From Candidatus Aenigmatarchaeota archaeon (lineage in GTDB: Archaea > Aenigmatarchaeota > Aenigmatarchaeia > PWEA01), in assembly GCA_003554845.1 (NCBI GenBank), contig PWHK01000012.1:1-51863 (forward strand): DNA of 51,863 nt, given 5' to 3'. The translations under genes and the position numbers were made by a program. This document shows positions 19,830 to 29,684 of this stretch, in pieces; within the stretch, counting starts at the first letter, position 1; each line of letters begins with the position of its first letter. The notes beneath the pieces are model-generated. The model worked only from the letters and a program-made list of their open reading frames with translations, made no database searches and had not been told where the DNA came from.

Positions 19830-21104
19830 CTATCCTATGTACTTCTTTCCGTTCATGTATGGTCTTAGGACCTTCGGTACTTTGATGCTTCCATCCTCTC
19901 TTTGATTCTGCTCTATTATTGCTATCATTGTTCTGCTGGTTGCCAGAGCCGTGTTGTTCAGTGTATGAACATATCCCTCGGGTGGCTTGCCTTCACCTTC
20001 CCTGTACTTTATCCCAAGGTTCCTGGCCTGATAGTCCAAACAGTTTGAGTTCGAACCTGTCTCGTGGAAGTTCCCATCGGCCATCCAGCATTCCACATCG
20101 TAAAGCTTGCTAGCCTTGTTGCTTATATCGCCTGTGCAGGCATTTACCACCCTGTAGTACAGTCCCAGCTTCCTGTACAGTTCCTCTGCATTTTCCTGCA
20201 ACTCTTCAAAGTAGTCCCATGAATCACCAGGCTTTCAGAAAACAAACTGCTCGACCTTGTTGAACTGGTGCATACGATACAAACCGCGGGAATACTTTCC
20301 ATGGCCACCACCTTCCCTTCTGAAGCATGGGGAAACAGCACATATTTTAACAGGAAGCTCTTCCTCGAGAAAGGTCTCGTCCTTGAACATTCCTCCGATA
20401 GGATATTCGGATGTAGGTATGAGCCACAGGTCCTTGTCCTTGATCCTGTAGGACTCTTCTCCACTTTTATCAGTGGATCCAAGTATGCCCTCGTATACGT
20501 CCGTTTTCACCATATAAGGTGGTTCAACTATCATATAGCCCTTCTTCTTCAGAAAGTCTAGGGCAAACCGCTGTATTGCCAGATCAAGCTCGACAAGTTC
20601 TCCTTTTAGAAAGTAGAAGTCGGATCCGGCTACCTTGGAGCCTCTTTCCACGTCCAGAAGGTCTTTCTCCTCCAGTATTTCCGTGTGAACTCTGGGTTCA
20701 AAGCCGAACTCCGGTTCCTTGCCCCATTTTCTTATCTCGACGTTGTCCTCTTCATCCTCGCCCTCCGGAACCTCTTCGTCGAGTATATTCGGTATCTTTC
20801 TGAGAAGGACGTCTCTTTCCTCCTTCAGTTCCTCTACACTTTCTTCCAGTTCCTCAAGCTCCTTCTTGACCTCCTGCATCTCGCTTATCTCTTCCTCGGC
20901 GTCCTTTCCCTCCTGTTTCAGTTCGGAAATCTTCTCTGTCTTCTTATTTCTCTTATGCCGTAGATCCTCCATCCTCTGGAGCTTTTCTCTCCATTTTTTG
21001 TCTTTTTCAAGAACTCTATCGACGATGTCCTCGGATCTCCCTCTTCTTCTCTGCGACTCCTTGACCTTCTCAGGATTTTCCCGCAGAAGCTCTACATCTA
21101 ACAT
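19830..21104 (-). CDS. serS: Seryl-tRNA synthetase with an in-frame TGA at 20235-20237
   Basis: N-part MLDVELLRENPEKVKESQRRR...SPCFRREGGGHGKYSRGLYRMHQFNKVEQFVF, then TGA, then same-frame KPGDSWDYFEELQENAEELYRKLGL...NNTALATSRTMIAIIEQNQREDGSIKVPKVLRPYMNGKKYIG. Motifs 2 and 3 intact across the stop. Confidence 0.93.
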
Positions 21105-21145
21105 AGTTAAAGATTGGTGGTTGTAATTTTTAAAGGTCAAGACGT

Positions 21146-21859
21146 TTATAGGTAGAGCTCCCATCTTTCTGGGACATCTATTTTACCGACAGGAACAAAC
21201 TTATCGATGTTGCTTACCGCATATTTTTTGTGGAAGTAGAAGGATGAAAAACTTGGGTAGTACTCTATAATATGGTTTCTGTCCTTGCACATCTTTTCCA
21301 GGGCATCGATCTCAATCTTACCACCTAGAAAATCTTCTCTTCCAACATCCTTTATGAGCTGAGGACTGAAGTAGTCTGGAACCTTCTCCCATGGAAAAAG
21401 AAGGTATCCCTCGCTTTTATCTCCTCCTCTTCCGGTTCCGTTGTTTATGCTTTCGATCCTCTTCTTTCTGGATGTTCCAGATCCGCCATGGATATCCCAG
21501 TGCTCGTTCATATATTTTTCAAGTTCTTCGTCTATGTAGTCGTAGAAACCACCCGATCCGTCTCTTAGTAGTTTACCGAGCCTTTTTGGAAAGTATGGCA
21601 GTGTCTTCGACGCAAACACTGCTGTATTCGGATCACATCTCCATTTGTTCTTTTTATTGGACTTGACACCTAGTTTTTTTCTTTCTCTTCTCATTTCATC
21701 GGATCCTATTACACTGTGATAACTTCTCTTGAGCTTATCCTCCAGATCTTCGAGGAACCCGATGGAACTGTCGGTCAGATCTCTGAATGAGGCATCGTAT
21801 CCATACTTCTCGTAGAAATACGGCGTTTCCTTGAAAACGTCGAGGCTCATGTTATCCAT
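21146..21859 (-). CDS. Hypothetical protein
   Basis: 237 aa ORF upstream of serS on the same strand; no family recognised. Confidence 0.7.
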   Translation of the reverse strand: MDNMSLDVFKETPYFYEKYGYDASFRDLTDSSIGFLEDLEDKLKRSYHSVIGSDEMRRERKKLGVKSNKKNKWRCDPNTAVFASKTLPYFPKRLGKLLRDGSGGFYDYIDEELEKYMNEHWDIHGGSGTSRKKRIESINNGTGRGGDKSEGYLLFPWEKVPDYFSPQLIKDVGREDFLGGKIEIDALEKMCKDRNHIIEYYPSFSSFYFHKKYAVSNIDKFVPVGKIDVPERWELYL

Positions 21860-21953
21860 TAATTATAATGTAGACAAAGAAATATGTATTTTTCCCTGTA
21901 TACAAGATACTTAAGTTTCACAGTTCAGTTTTGACTGTGGTAAAGGAGCGGAT

Positions 21954-22367
21954 GTGAATCTGATGTACTCTGGACTGAATAAAATAAGGGAACCCATGGA
22001 GAAGATCTTGGACGAACTTCAGGACGATGAATTTGTCTCAGAGATAGGTTTAAAGCCTGCTGGACTGCAGGATGAAGTTAGAATAACGGTTGAAAATCTT
22101 GAGGTCTGGGCCGGGGATCATCTCTTTGACGACAGGCCGGAATACTTTGGCATCGAGGAAAGGGATGGTCTTTTTATCAGGGCATATTTTCAGGAGGGCT
22201 TGATAAATGAGGACTACAGCTTTGTTCCTGAACTATACGATGAGTTTCCTGAAAAGTTTGAAGGGGAAAGAGAGGAGTATCTAGAACGGGTTAATCAATA
22301 CAGAGAAAAAAGGAATCTTACTCCTTTTTCGATGGACAGTTCTGGAAAAGTGTTACATAAGGAATGA
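21954..22367 (+). CDS. Hypothetical protein
   Basis: 137 aa acidic ORF. Confidence 0.65.
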   Translation: MNLMYSGLNKIREPMEKILDELQDDEFVSEIGLKPAGLQDEVRITVENLEVWAGDHLFDDRPEYFGIEERDGLFIRAYFQEGLINEDYSFVPELYDEFPEKFEGEREEYLERVNQYREKRNLTPFSMDSSGKVLHKE

Positions 22368-22426
22368 TATTACTTTTTTGTAAAAAGTTATTTAAATAGA
22401 AAGGATAAACACCTAAAGGTGAGAAG

Positions 22427-23383
22427 ATGGTTACGCTTGATGATATTCACAAGTTTTCTGTGGAGGAAGGTATAAAGGAGGATCCCAGAGACGAAGAAAA
22501 GATAAAGGAAAACCTCGAGAAGAGAAAGGAGAACTACGAAGAGATGGAAGGAAAGGAAAAGGAACATTACGATAAGGACCGCCTGGAAAACCCCTTCGAC
22601 GATTCCAAAGTAATATATGGAGGAGACAAAGAGGTAGAAAAACTGGCCGTGGGTATAGATATCGAGACACAGGATCTTATACTTATAGATAGGCTCAATG
22701 AAAAGGGTGAGGAAATAGATTCTGCCTTCGGGCACCACCCGGAAGGTAGGGCCCTGGCAAATCTACATAGGGTCATGGGACTGCAGATTGATACACTTGA
22801 ACAGGCTGGAATACCTGTTTCCCAGGCCGAAGGAATTGTTAGGCCCAGGGCAGATGAAGTAAAGAAGGGAGTACATGCCTCCAACCACCCACGAGCTCCA
22901 AGAACAGCAGAGGTTCTGGACATTCCCTTCATGACCCTGCACACAGTATGTGACAACCACGCGTACCAGTTCATGAAAAAATATCTTGAAGAAGAAAACC
23001 CTGAGACACTTGGAGACGTCGTCGACTCCATACTGGAGATACCGGAATACGAATGGTCACTCGACTATGATATAGGACCTGAGATATTTACAGGAAGTAA
23101 GGAAAACAGGACCGGAAATATAGAGGTACTGGGCTTTACAGGAGGCACATCCCTAAAGGATGATCTTATAGACAAGATGGTCGAGTCGGGTATAGACACA
23201 CTGGTCGTTATGCATGCACCAAAAAAACAGATAGAAAAGGCAAAGGAAAAAAACATAAACATAATTTCAGCAGGGCATATGCCATCTGACTCACTCGGTA
23301 TAAATCTCCTGTTGGATAAAATACAGGATAAGTTCGACTTAGAGATATTTGAGCTTTCGGGATTCAGGAGAATAGAAAGGTAG
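22427..23383 (+). CDS. NIF3/DUF34-like family protein
   Basis: GHHPEGRALANLHRVMGLQIDTLEQAGIP; GPEIFTGSKENRTGNIEVLGFTGGTSLKDDLIDKM; NIISAGHMPSDSLGINLLLDK resembles archaeal NGG1p-interacting-factor-3-like proteins. Confidence 0.7.
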   Translation: MVTLDDIHKFSVEEGIKEDPRDEEKIKENLEKRKENYEEMEGKEKEHYDKDRLENPFDDSKVIYGGDKEVEKLAVGIDIETQDLILIDRLNEKGEEIDSAFGHHPEGRALANLHRVMGLQIDTLEQAGIPVSQAEGIVRPRADEVKKGVHASNHPRAPRTAEVLDIPFMTLHTVCDNHAYQFMKKYLEEENPETLGDVVDSILEIPEYEWSLDYDIGPEIFTGSKENRTGNIEVLGFTGGTSLKDDLIDKMVESGIDTLVVMHAPKKQIEKAKEKNINIISAGHMPSDSLGINLLLDKIQDKFDLEIFELSGFRRIER

Positions 23384-23401
23384 AATAACATAGGAGCTAT
23401 T

Positions 23402-24673
23402 ATGTCATCTTTAAAATTTTTAGGCGGCTGCAGAGAGGTGGGTAGATCTGCTGTTCTACTGGACACTGGTTCAGAAAAAATACTAATGGACTATGGTATA
23501 AAACTCAGTGATTCCGAAAGCGAAGATGGTATAGGCCGACCGGAAAAGGTAAATCTAAATATAGACGGCGTGCTTCTTACACACTGCCATCTGGACCACT
23601 CGGGCTTCATACCAAATCTGTATAACAGAGGATACAAGGGAAGTGTATACGCAACTGCTACAACCTTTGATCTTGCAAAAACACTCTGGGAGGATTCCAT
23701 AAAGATAGCAAGCATGGAGGGAAGGCAACAAGATTTTGTAGAATCCGATATCAAAAAAATCCAGAGAAATCAAAGGAGAGTTACAGTAGGCCAGACGTTC
23801 CCGATTGTAAACTCCGATGTTTCTATATACGGAGCAGGACATGTTCCAGGAAGCTCTTCCTTTATAGTAGACACCGGCGAGAAGACAGTCATGTACACCG
23901 GAGATATAAACACAAACGACACAAGACTTATGAATGGAGCCGATCCCAACTACCCCGATATAGATGTACTTGTGATGGAAACTACCTACTCTGACATAGA
24001 TCACAGCCCGAGAAAGAAACTCGAGGAAAAATTTGTTAAGAAAATCAAAGAAAGACTTGCAAAGGATGGAGTTGTAATTATACCATCGTTTGCCATAGGC
24101 AGAAGCCAGGAAATATTACTTATACTGAGAAAACATGGAATAAAGGCTCCAGTATATCTGGACGGCATGTCTGTTGAAGCGACAAAGAAAATTCTCAGAT
24201 ATCCTGAATTCTTGAGGTATCCTGATGAACTGAAGAAGGCCTACCATAATGCCAAGACTCCATACAACGACAACGAGAGAAAGAAGGCTCTCGAAGGACC
24301 AAGTGTTATAGTCACAACGGCTGGAATGCTCGGAGGCGGTCCCTTTGCATACTACATAAAAGAAATATACGACGAGGAAAACTGCTCTATACTTATGACG
24401 GGTTACCAGGTCGAAGGAACCGCAGGTAGAAAGCTTCTGGACACAGGAATATACGAACCAGAAAAACAGGGTCTGGATGTAAAATGTTATTACGAAATAT
24501 TTGACTTTTCAGCACATTGTGGAAGAAAGGAACTATTTGACTACGTTGAAAAAATAGATCCAGAAATGGTTATTGCGATGCATGGTGAAAAAGCAGAAGA
24601 GTTTATCGAGGACCTTGAAAAAAGAGGGCAGAAGGCGATAGCTCCTGAAAAGGGAGACACAGTAAGTTTCTGA
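23402..24673 (+). CDS. Metallo-beta-lactamase/beta-CASP ribonuclease (CPSF-like)
   Basis: LGGCREVGRSAVLLDTGSEKILMDYGIKL, LTHCHLDHSGFIPNL, MYTGDIN, IPSFAIGRSQEILLIL, TTAGMLGGGP, FSAHCGRKEL. Confidence 0.95.
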   Translation: MSSLKFLGGCREVGRSAVLLDTGSEKILMDYGIKLSDSESEDGIGRPEKVNLNIDGVLLTHCHLDHSGFIPNLYNRGYKGSVYATATTFDLAKTLWEDSIKIASMEGRQQDFVESDIKKIQRNQRRVTVGQTFPIVNSDVSIYGAGHVPGSSSFIVDTGEKTVMYTGDINTNDTRLMNGADPNYPDIDVLVMETTYSDIDHSPRKKLEEKFVKKIKERLAKDGVVIIPSFAIGRSQEILLILRKHGIKAPVYLDGMSVEATKKILRYPEFLRYPDELKKAYHNAKTPYNDNERKKALEGPSVIVTTAGMLGGGPFAYYIKEIYDEENCSILMTGYQVEGTAGRKLLDTGIYEPEKQGLDVKCYYEIFDFSAHCGRKELFDYVEKIDPEMVIAMHGEKAEEFIEDLEKRGQKAIAPEKGDTVSF

Positions 24674-24867
24674 CTGTGGCAAAATATTAATAACTTTTGG
24701 GTCAATAGTATACTTTAGTAGTTGTGGAGTGTGGTTAGATTAAGACCGAAGTGAACTATGCGATCAACAGAACGATATTTTCTACTATAGCCTTTGTCTT
24801 CGGATTTCTTTCAACAGGGAGGATGATTTAAATCAGAAATAGACTTCACCATGAAATACTTTACGAC

Positions 24868-25599
24868 ATGAAGGAAAGTTTCGTTGAAGAAGGATATAGC
24901 ACTGAAAATTTTTCTGGTGACATCCACGACTTTGTGATGGAACAGCCATATTACTTTCCGAACGGCACAATGCGTGGTGAAATTGATTTCATGGGCTTCG
25001 ACGAAGAAAGGGATAGAGCCATAGCAGTTGAAGTCAAACCACACGACAAACCCGGTCACATAAAACAAGCCTACTACCAACTATGGAAAGACGAGGTTTA
25101 TTTTTCAAATGTATATCCCGACAAAGAAATCATAACCTGCATGAAACTAGGCGATAAACCACTCAAGGAGGTCGTTGCAATGAACGAAGCGGACCTCAGG
25201 AAAGAAATGGTCAGGTACTTCGAAAACAATGGAAGCTTCAACACAATAACTGAAAACAAAAGGTTTTACAGAGAAGACGGTAGTCAGAGGGGTGTAGTTT
25301 CTGTGTTTGCAGAGGATATAGACAACGAAAAGATTGCACTTTGTAACGTTGCAGTCTACGCTAAAGAAAGCCTATGTCAATCTGCAATAGAAAGAGCCAA
25401 AAACGAAGTAGAAAATCTTACTCACAACAATAGATACAGTGGATGGGAAATAAACCCCTACGTCTATGTTAATGGCATTGGAAAAAAGGAAATAGAGATT
25501 GTGGATGAAGACTACGAAGAACCTGAAGTAAACTACAAAGTTATTGAAGATATAATGAACGAAGCTCCGAGATGGGCAATATGGGCCCCCAATATATAG
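24868..25599 (+). CDS. Putative PD-(D/E)XK-like nuclease domain protein
   Basis: MRGEIDFMGFDEERDRAIAVEVKPHDKPGHIKQAYYQLWKDEVYF fits the D...ExK core plus a downstream Q/Y helix. The coding-like frame continues upstream of the ATG. Confidence 0.6.
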   Translation: MKESFVEEGYSTENFSGDIHDFVMEQPYYFPNGTMRGEIDFMGFDEERDRAIAVEVKPHDKPGHIKQAYYQLWKDEVYFSNVYPDKEIITCMKLGDKPLKEVVAMNEADLRKEMVRYFENNGSFNTITENKRFYREDGSQRGVVSVFAEDIDNEKIALCNVAVYAKESLCQSAIERAKNEVENLTHNNRYSGWEINPYVYVNGIGKKEIEIVDEDYEEPEVNYKVIEDIMNEAPRWAIWAPNI

Positions 25600-25621
25600 A
25601 CCCGTTGGTAGAAGGGAGGAG

Positions 25622-26215
25622 GTGATGCATATCGAGGATATCGATGTCTTAAGGTCCAGATACAGCGGAATTGAAATTAGAAATCCACATAATCTAATAG
25701 AAAAGCATCCACACGACGAACTGGTATACAGAGATCTCCTTGACTATACCGACAGTATATATACATTCATAGGTGCCAAGATTCCTTGTTACGGTAAAAC
25801 AAGAAAAGAACAGATAACAGACATAGACCTTATAGGCATAGACGAAGAGACCAACAGAATCGATGTTTACGAGTACAAGTGTATGTTCAGGGACGACCTA
25901 CTGGTAAATGCCTTGGAAGGTGTCAATAAACTGAGAAAATATCTCACACAGGAAAACGGAAATAATGCCCATATACCTGACATTGAAGACAGACTTTCGT
26001 CTTTGAATGCGAAAAACTCGGAAATAACCTACTCGGTGAAGTTTGGTGACTTTGAGATAGGAGAGAACATAGAAAATATAGAAATTGTATCTGAAATCCA
26101 CGTCGATGACGATTTCTTTGAAGATGTTTTCCGTAAACTCAGAGATAGGGACGAGGAAAAACTTGTGAACTACTTGAGAAGTAAAGATATATTCATCGAC
26201 CACACCCAGAACTGA
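25622..26215 (+). CDS. Putative PD-(D/E)XK-like protein, divergent relative of the preceding gene
   Basis: ITDIDLIGIDEETNRIDVYEYKCMFRDDLLVNALEGVNKLRKYL; core aligns with the upstream gene. Strong SD GGGAGGAGGTGATG; ATG at 25625 also possible. Confidence 0.6.
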   Translation: MMHIEDIDVLRSRYSGIEIRNPHNLIEKHPHDELVYRDLLDYTDSIYTFIGAKIPCYGKTRKEQITDIDLIGIDEETNRIDVYEYKCMFRDDLLVNALEGVNKLRKYLTQENGNNAHIPDIEDRLSSLNAKNSEITYSVKFGDFEIGENIENIEIVSEIHVDDDFFEDVFRKLRDRDEEKLVNYLRSKDIFIDHTQN

Positions 26216-26253
26216 TTCAAGTTATTTATATTTTATTTATTTAATCTTAGAAC

Positions 26254-27216
26254 ATGGAAACATCCGAAGCAATGCTCTACGATTCCTATTTTATGGAGCT
26301 CCCCCAAGGCAAGGAAGAAGAGATAAGAAAGGAACTGGAAAAACGCGGTTACAATGAAGATACATGGAGTAAGGTAAAGGAATTTTACCATATGAATATA
26401 CTACCCAGTGGAGATCCCGAAGAAAAGGCCAGAAAAATAGAATCCCGTCTTTACAAAATCTACCCTGAAAAATATTTCGAAGAAAAATTCGAAAACGAAG
26501 AAATAAACAACATCTACTCTGTAAGTCTTCGGAAAAAAAACGACGGAAGACATCTTGTTCTACCTTTTTCATACCAGGACGAACTTGAACTCAGCGAATT
26601 CGACGGAGTAGATGGAGTAGTACTGGACCACAGTGTAGTATATAGTATCATGGAAAGATCCAGTACCATAAAGCTGGATAACATGTTGGACAAAAAGGTC
26701 GAGCCTCTTAAGAGAGTTTTGGATGAAATTGAAGAAAGGGGAGAAAGCCTGAGATCTGTTGACCCATATGGTTTGGCAGAAGATGTTAAGGAATCAATTA
26801 GCAAAACAACAAGTGTTCAATGGTACAAACCTCTTGAATTAATGGACAACATACTTACATGGAGAAAAAGGGGGGATGTCTACATAGACCTTTGCTACCC
26901 AGATGACCTCAAAGAAAAGGCAACGCTGCATGCTTCTAGAACAGGTGGAAATGGTATCTACAGGCAAATAGAGACAATCAACCTCCTTGAAGACATAGGA
27001 GAGCCTCTTGATATACCAAAATCACTCAAAAAAAGCTTTGAAAAAGATTTCAAAACCATGGCAGAAGATAAAACCATAATAGAGGTTGCAAAAGAAAAAT
27101 ATGAAAAACCTATGATAGTTACATACGATTCCGACTTCAAAGAACTCGTCGATGGTGAAGTATTTTCCATGCTCCCGGACTGTGCTAATTTTGTTCTTCG
27201 ATGTACCATAGAATAA
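26254..27216 (+). CDS. Putative PIN-like domain protein
   Basis: VDGVVLDHSVVYSIMERS ... AEDKTIIEVAKEKYEKPMIVTYDSDFKELVDG resembles the PIN acidic motifs (first D; D..I...A...; T.D.DF). Confidence 0.5.
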   Translation: METSEAMLYDSYFMELPQGKEEEIRKELEKRGYNEDTWSKVKEFYHMNILPSGDPEEKARKIESRLYKIYPEKYFEEKFENEEINNIYSVSLRKKNDGRHLVLPFSYQDELELSEFDGVDGVVLDHSVVYSIMERSSTIKLDNMLDKKVEPLKRVLDEIEERGESLRSVDPYGLAEDVKESISKTTSVQWYKPLELMDNILTWRKRGDVYIDLCYPDDLKEKATLHASRTGGNGIYRQIETINLLEDIGEPLDIPKSLKKSFEKDFKTMAEDKTIIEVAKEKYEKPMIVTYDSDFKELVDGEVFSMLPDCANFVLRCTIE

Positions 27217-27225
27217 AGAAGATAA

Positions 27226-28182
27226 CTATTCCAGATAGATCTGACCAAACCTGTTTTTACCCGTCCATTTATGGAAATCTTCGGTTTTAGCATTTTCCTT
27301 GAGATCTATAATTTGAACAGCCTGTGAGTCCAACTGATCAAGATAGTGGACCACGAGTGCTTCAGGAAACATGGGTTCTTTGACTGCGCCGTACTCAGCC
27401 TTTCCGTGGTGTGAAACTATTATGTGCAAAAGCTTGTTTTTGAGATTATCCGGGAACTTTTCAATGTCCCTCAGTTTTTCAAGTAGTATTTCCTGGCCAA
27501 GTGTTATATGCCCGGTAAGAAGTCCCGACCTGGACTGCTTTATATTGGTCGTGACCTCGAACTCTTTCATCTTACCTATATCATGTAGAAAGCAACCCAC
27601 CTTCAGAAGATCTAAATCAAGACTTCCGTGCTGATCCGATATCTTTTCAGCCAGTTCTATCATATGAAGAACATGTTCCATGAGGCCTCCTATGTAGTTA
27701 TGGTGGTAGAACATTGCTGCAGGGGACTTTTTGAACTCTTCTACAAAACTATCGTCCTCGAAAAAGGAATCCATAAGACGACTGATATCAGGATCCTCGA
27801 TGCTACCTAATTTCGTCTGGAGACTTGAAAACATTTCTTCGATATCCCTATCCGTCTTCTCTATAAAGTCCTCTATATTGTAGTCCTCCACCTTTCTAAG
27901 ACCACTTCCTTCAACATTCAGCTGCATATTTCCTTTGAACTCGGAGGCGCTTCCCTTCACTTCGAGGACGTCACCTGGCTTTATCTTTTCCTGGACTTTT
28001 TTGACCTTTTTCTCGTCTCTTCCGCCCCAGTACTTGGCCTCAACCTCACCGGTCGCATCTGCTAGTCCAAGTGTAAACATAAATCCATTTCTATAGGAAC
28101 GGACAGGTTTTTTGTATTTAACAGAGTAGGTACTTCTAACATCATCGCCTTCTTCCAGGTCTTCAACATTCTTTCTTTTCAT
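27226..28182 (-). CDS. OB-fold/HD-domain 3'-5' exonuclease (YhaM-like)
   Basis: N-terminal OB-like VEAKYWGGRDEKKVKKVQEKIKPGDVLEVKGSASEFKGNMQLNV, then HHNYIGGLMEHVLHMIELAEKI, GCFLHDIGKMKEF, IIVSHHGKAEYGAVKEPMFPEALVVHYLDQLDSQ. Confidence 0.9.
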   Translation of the reverse strand: MKRKNVEDLEEGDDVRSTYSVKYKKPVRSYRNGFMFTLGLADATGEVEAKYWGGRDEKKVKKVQEKIKPGDVLEVKGSASEFKGNMQLNVEGSGLRKVEDYNIEDFIEKTDRDIEEMFSSLQTKLGSIEDPDISRLMDSFFEDDSFVEEFKKSPAAMFYHHNYIGGLMEHVLHMIELAEKISDQHGSLDLDLLKVGCFLHDIGKMKEFEVTTNIKQSRSGLLTGHITLGQEILLEKLRDIEKFPDNLKNKLLHIIVSHHGKAEYGAVKEPMFPEALVVHYLDQLDSQAVQIIDLKENAKTEDFHKWTGKNRFGQIYLE

Positions 28183-28248
28183 ATGTACCCAAAGAACATT
28201 GTCTCTGAACAATAAAAAGTTTTATTCTATTTCCACCACAGTTAATTC

Positions 28249-29256
28249 ATGATAGAAATAGACGGCAGCTACGGTGAAGGAGGCGGACAGATAGTCAGGA
28301 CAGCTACGTCTCTTTCTGCCTATACCGGAAAACCTGTTCGGATTAGAAATATACGCGCCAACCGCTCCAAACCAGGATTAAGGCCACAGCATGTAAAAGG
28401 TGTCGAGGCACTGGCCGATCTATGTGATGCAGAATCAAGCGGAGTCGAAGTAGGTAAAAGCAGTTTAGTCTTTCGTCCCGGTAAAATAAAACACAGGGAC
28501 ATGGAGATCGATATAGGTACCGCGGGTTCTGTAACTCTTCTTCTTCAGTCGCTCATGCCACCACTGGTAAGATGCATTAAGGAACTGGATATAACGGTAA
28601 AGGGAGGGACGGATGTAAAGTGGAGTCCACCTGCAGACTATCTGAAATACGTTCTGTTACCTATACTGCGAGACCATGGCTTTGTTGCCTACCTGGATGT
28701 AGAAAAGCGTGGGTTCTATCCAAAAGGCGGAGGGAAGGTTGTACTTCACCTAAAGGAGATGGATTTAAAGGAGTTCGATCTGGTTGGAAGAGGTGATACG
28801 GAGAAAGTATGTGGCATATCCTACGCATCCAACCATCTTCAAGGTGCGAGGGTTGCCCACAGACAGGCCAAAGCTGCAAGAAAGGTTCTTCGAGAAAAGT
28901 TGGGGTTGGAATCTGATATAAAGACAGAGTACTGCGAATCCATGTCCCCTGGTTCAGGCATCCAGCTCTGGCTTAAAACCACAAACTCTGTGATAGGAGG
29001 GAATGCTCTGGGTGAAAGAGGAACTCCCTCTGAGAAAGTTGGAAGAAAAGCTGCAGAGGATCTTATAAATGATCCAAAGGGAGCAGTCGATAAATATGCA
29101 GGCGACCAGTTGATACCCTTCCTTGGTCTTGTAGGCGGAAAAATAGAGATTTCGAAAAGAACAGAACATTCGAAAACAAATCAAGCCATCGTAGAGAAGT
29201 TTCTGGATGTTTCCTTTGAAACAGATGGCTACACTATAAAGTCTCACAAGGAATAA
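28249..29256 (+). CDS. rtcA: RNA 3'-terminal phosphate cyclase
   Basis: MIEIDGSYGEGGGQIVRTATSLSAYTGKPVRIRNIRANRSKPGLRPQHVKG..., RGFYPKGGGKV, HLQGARVAHRQAKAA. Confidence 0.97.
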   Translation: MIEIDGSYGEGGGQIVRTATSLSAYTGKPVRIRNIRANRSKPGLRPQHVKGVEALADLCDAESSGVEVGKSSLVFRPGKIKHRDMEIDIGTAGSVTLLLQSLMPPLVRCIKELDITVKGGTDVKWSPPADYLKYVLLPILRDHGFVAYLDVEKRGFYPKGGGKVVLHLKEMDLKEFDLVGRGDTEKVCGISYASNHLQGARVAHRQAKAARKVLREKLGLESDIKTEYCESMSPGSGIQLWLKTTNSVIGGNALGERGTPSEKVGRKAAEDLINDPKGAVDKYAGDQLIPFLGLVGGKIEISKRTEHSKTNQAIVEKFLDVSFETDGYTIKSHKE

Positions 29257-29639
29257 ACGTCTCTTTGGAAGATATCTGGTGTCGTATTAAACACCACGTT
29301 ACTCTCCTTCAACATCTCTCTGATATAGTTGTCGTACTCTGATACTACTGCATATCCACCTGTATACCTTTCAAAGTCCTCATTTACCTTATTCTTCGGA
29401 TCGACTATAGTCCTTTGAACAGTCTTATCAAAGGAAGGCTTCGGTTTTCCATTTCTTGGTATATAAACTGCATGAACAGGAGGATCCAGATCGAACTTTT
29501 TTAGTCTTTCTTCGTTTATTGCTATCTCATTCCAGTTGAGGTTCTTGCTTATGTTACATATTCCGGTTTCGTAGATATTTTCAGATATTTTCTGGAGCCT
29601 ACCGCTACAGAAGGGTAGTTTTCTTTTCCAGGAATACAT
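29244..29639 (-). CDS. Hypothetical protein
   Basis: 131 aa ORF, overlaps the rtcA 3' end by 13 nt (convergent). Confidence 0.65.
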   Translation of the reverse strand: MYSWKRKLPFCSGRLQKISENIYETGICNISKNLNWNEIAINEERLKKFDLDPPVHAVYIPRNGKPKPSFDKTVQRTIVDPKNKVNEDFERYTGGYAVVSEYDNYIREMLKESNVVFNTTPDIFQRDVYSL

Positions 29640-29684
29640 TTTATCTCTAATAAATAGGTAAAGAATAAATAAAAAGTTGGGTGG

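Noticed and set aside
20235-20237. Genome-wide reassignment of TGA as a sense codon
   Set aside because: TGA ends many ordinary genes here (e.g. 2216-2218, 11578-11580, 24671-24673, 37429-37431, 50013-50015), so the serS TGA is an isolated case.
20519-21126. Several + strand ORFs, Ser-rich
   Set aside because: Antisense shadows of the coiled-coil N-terminal region of serS.
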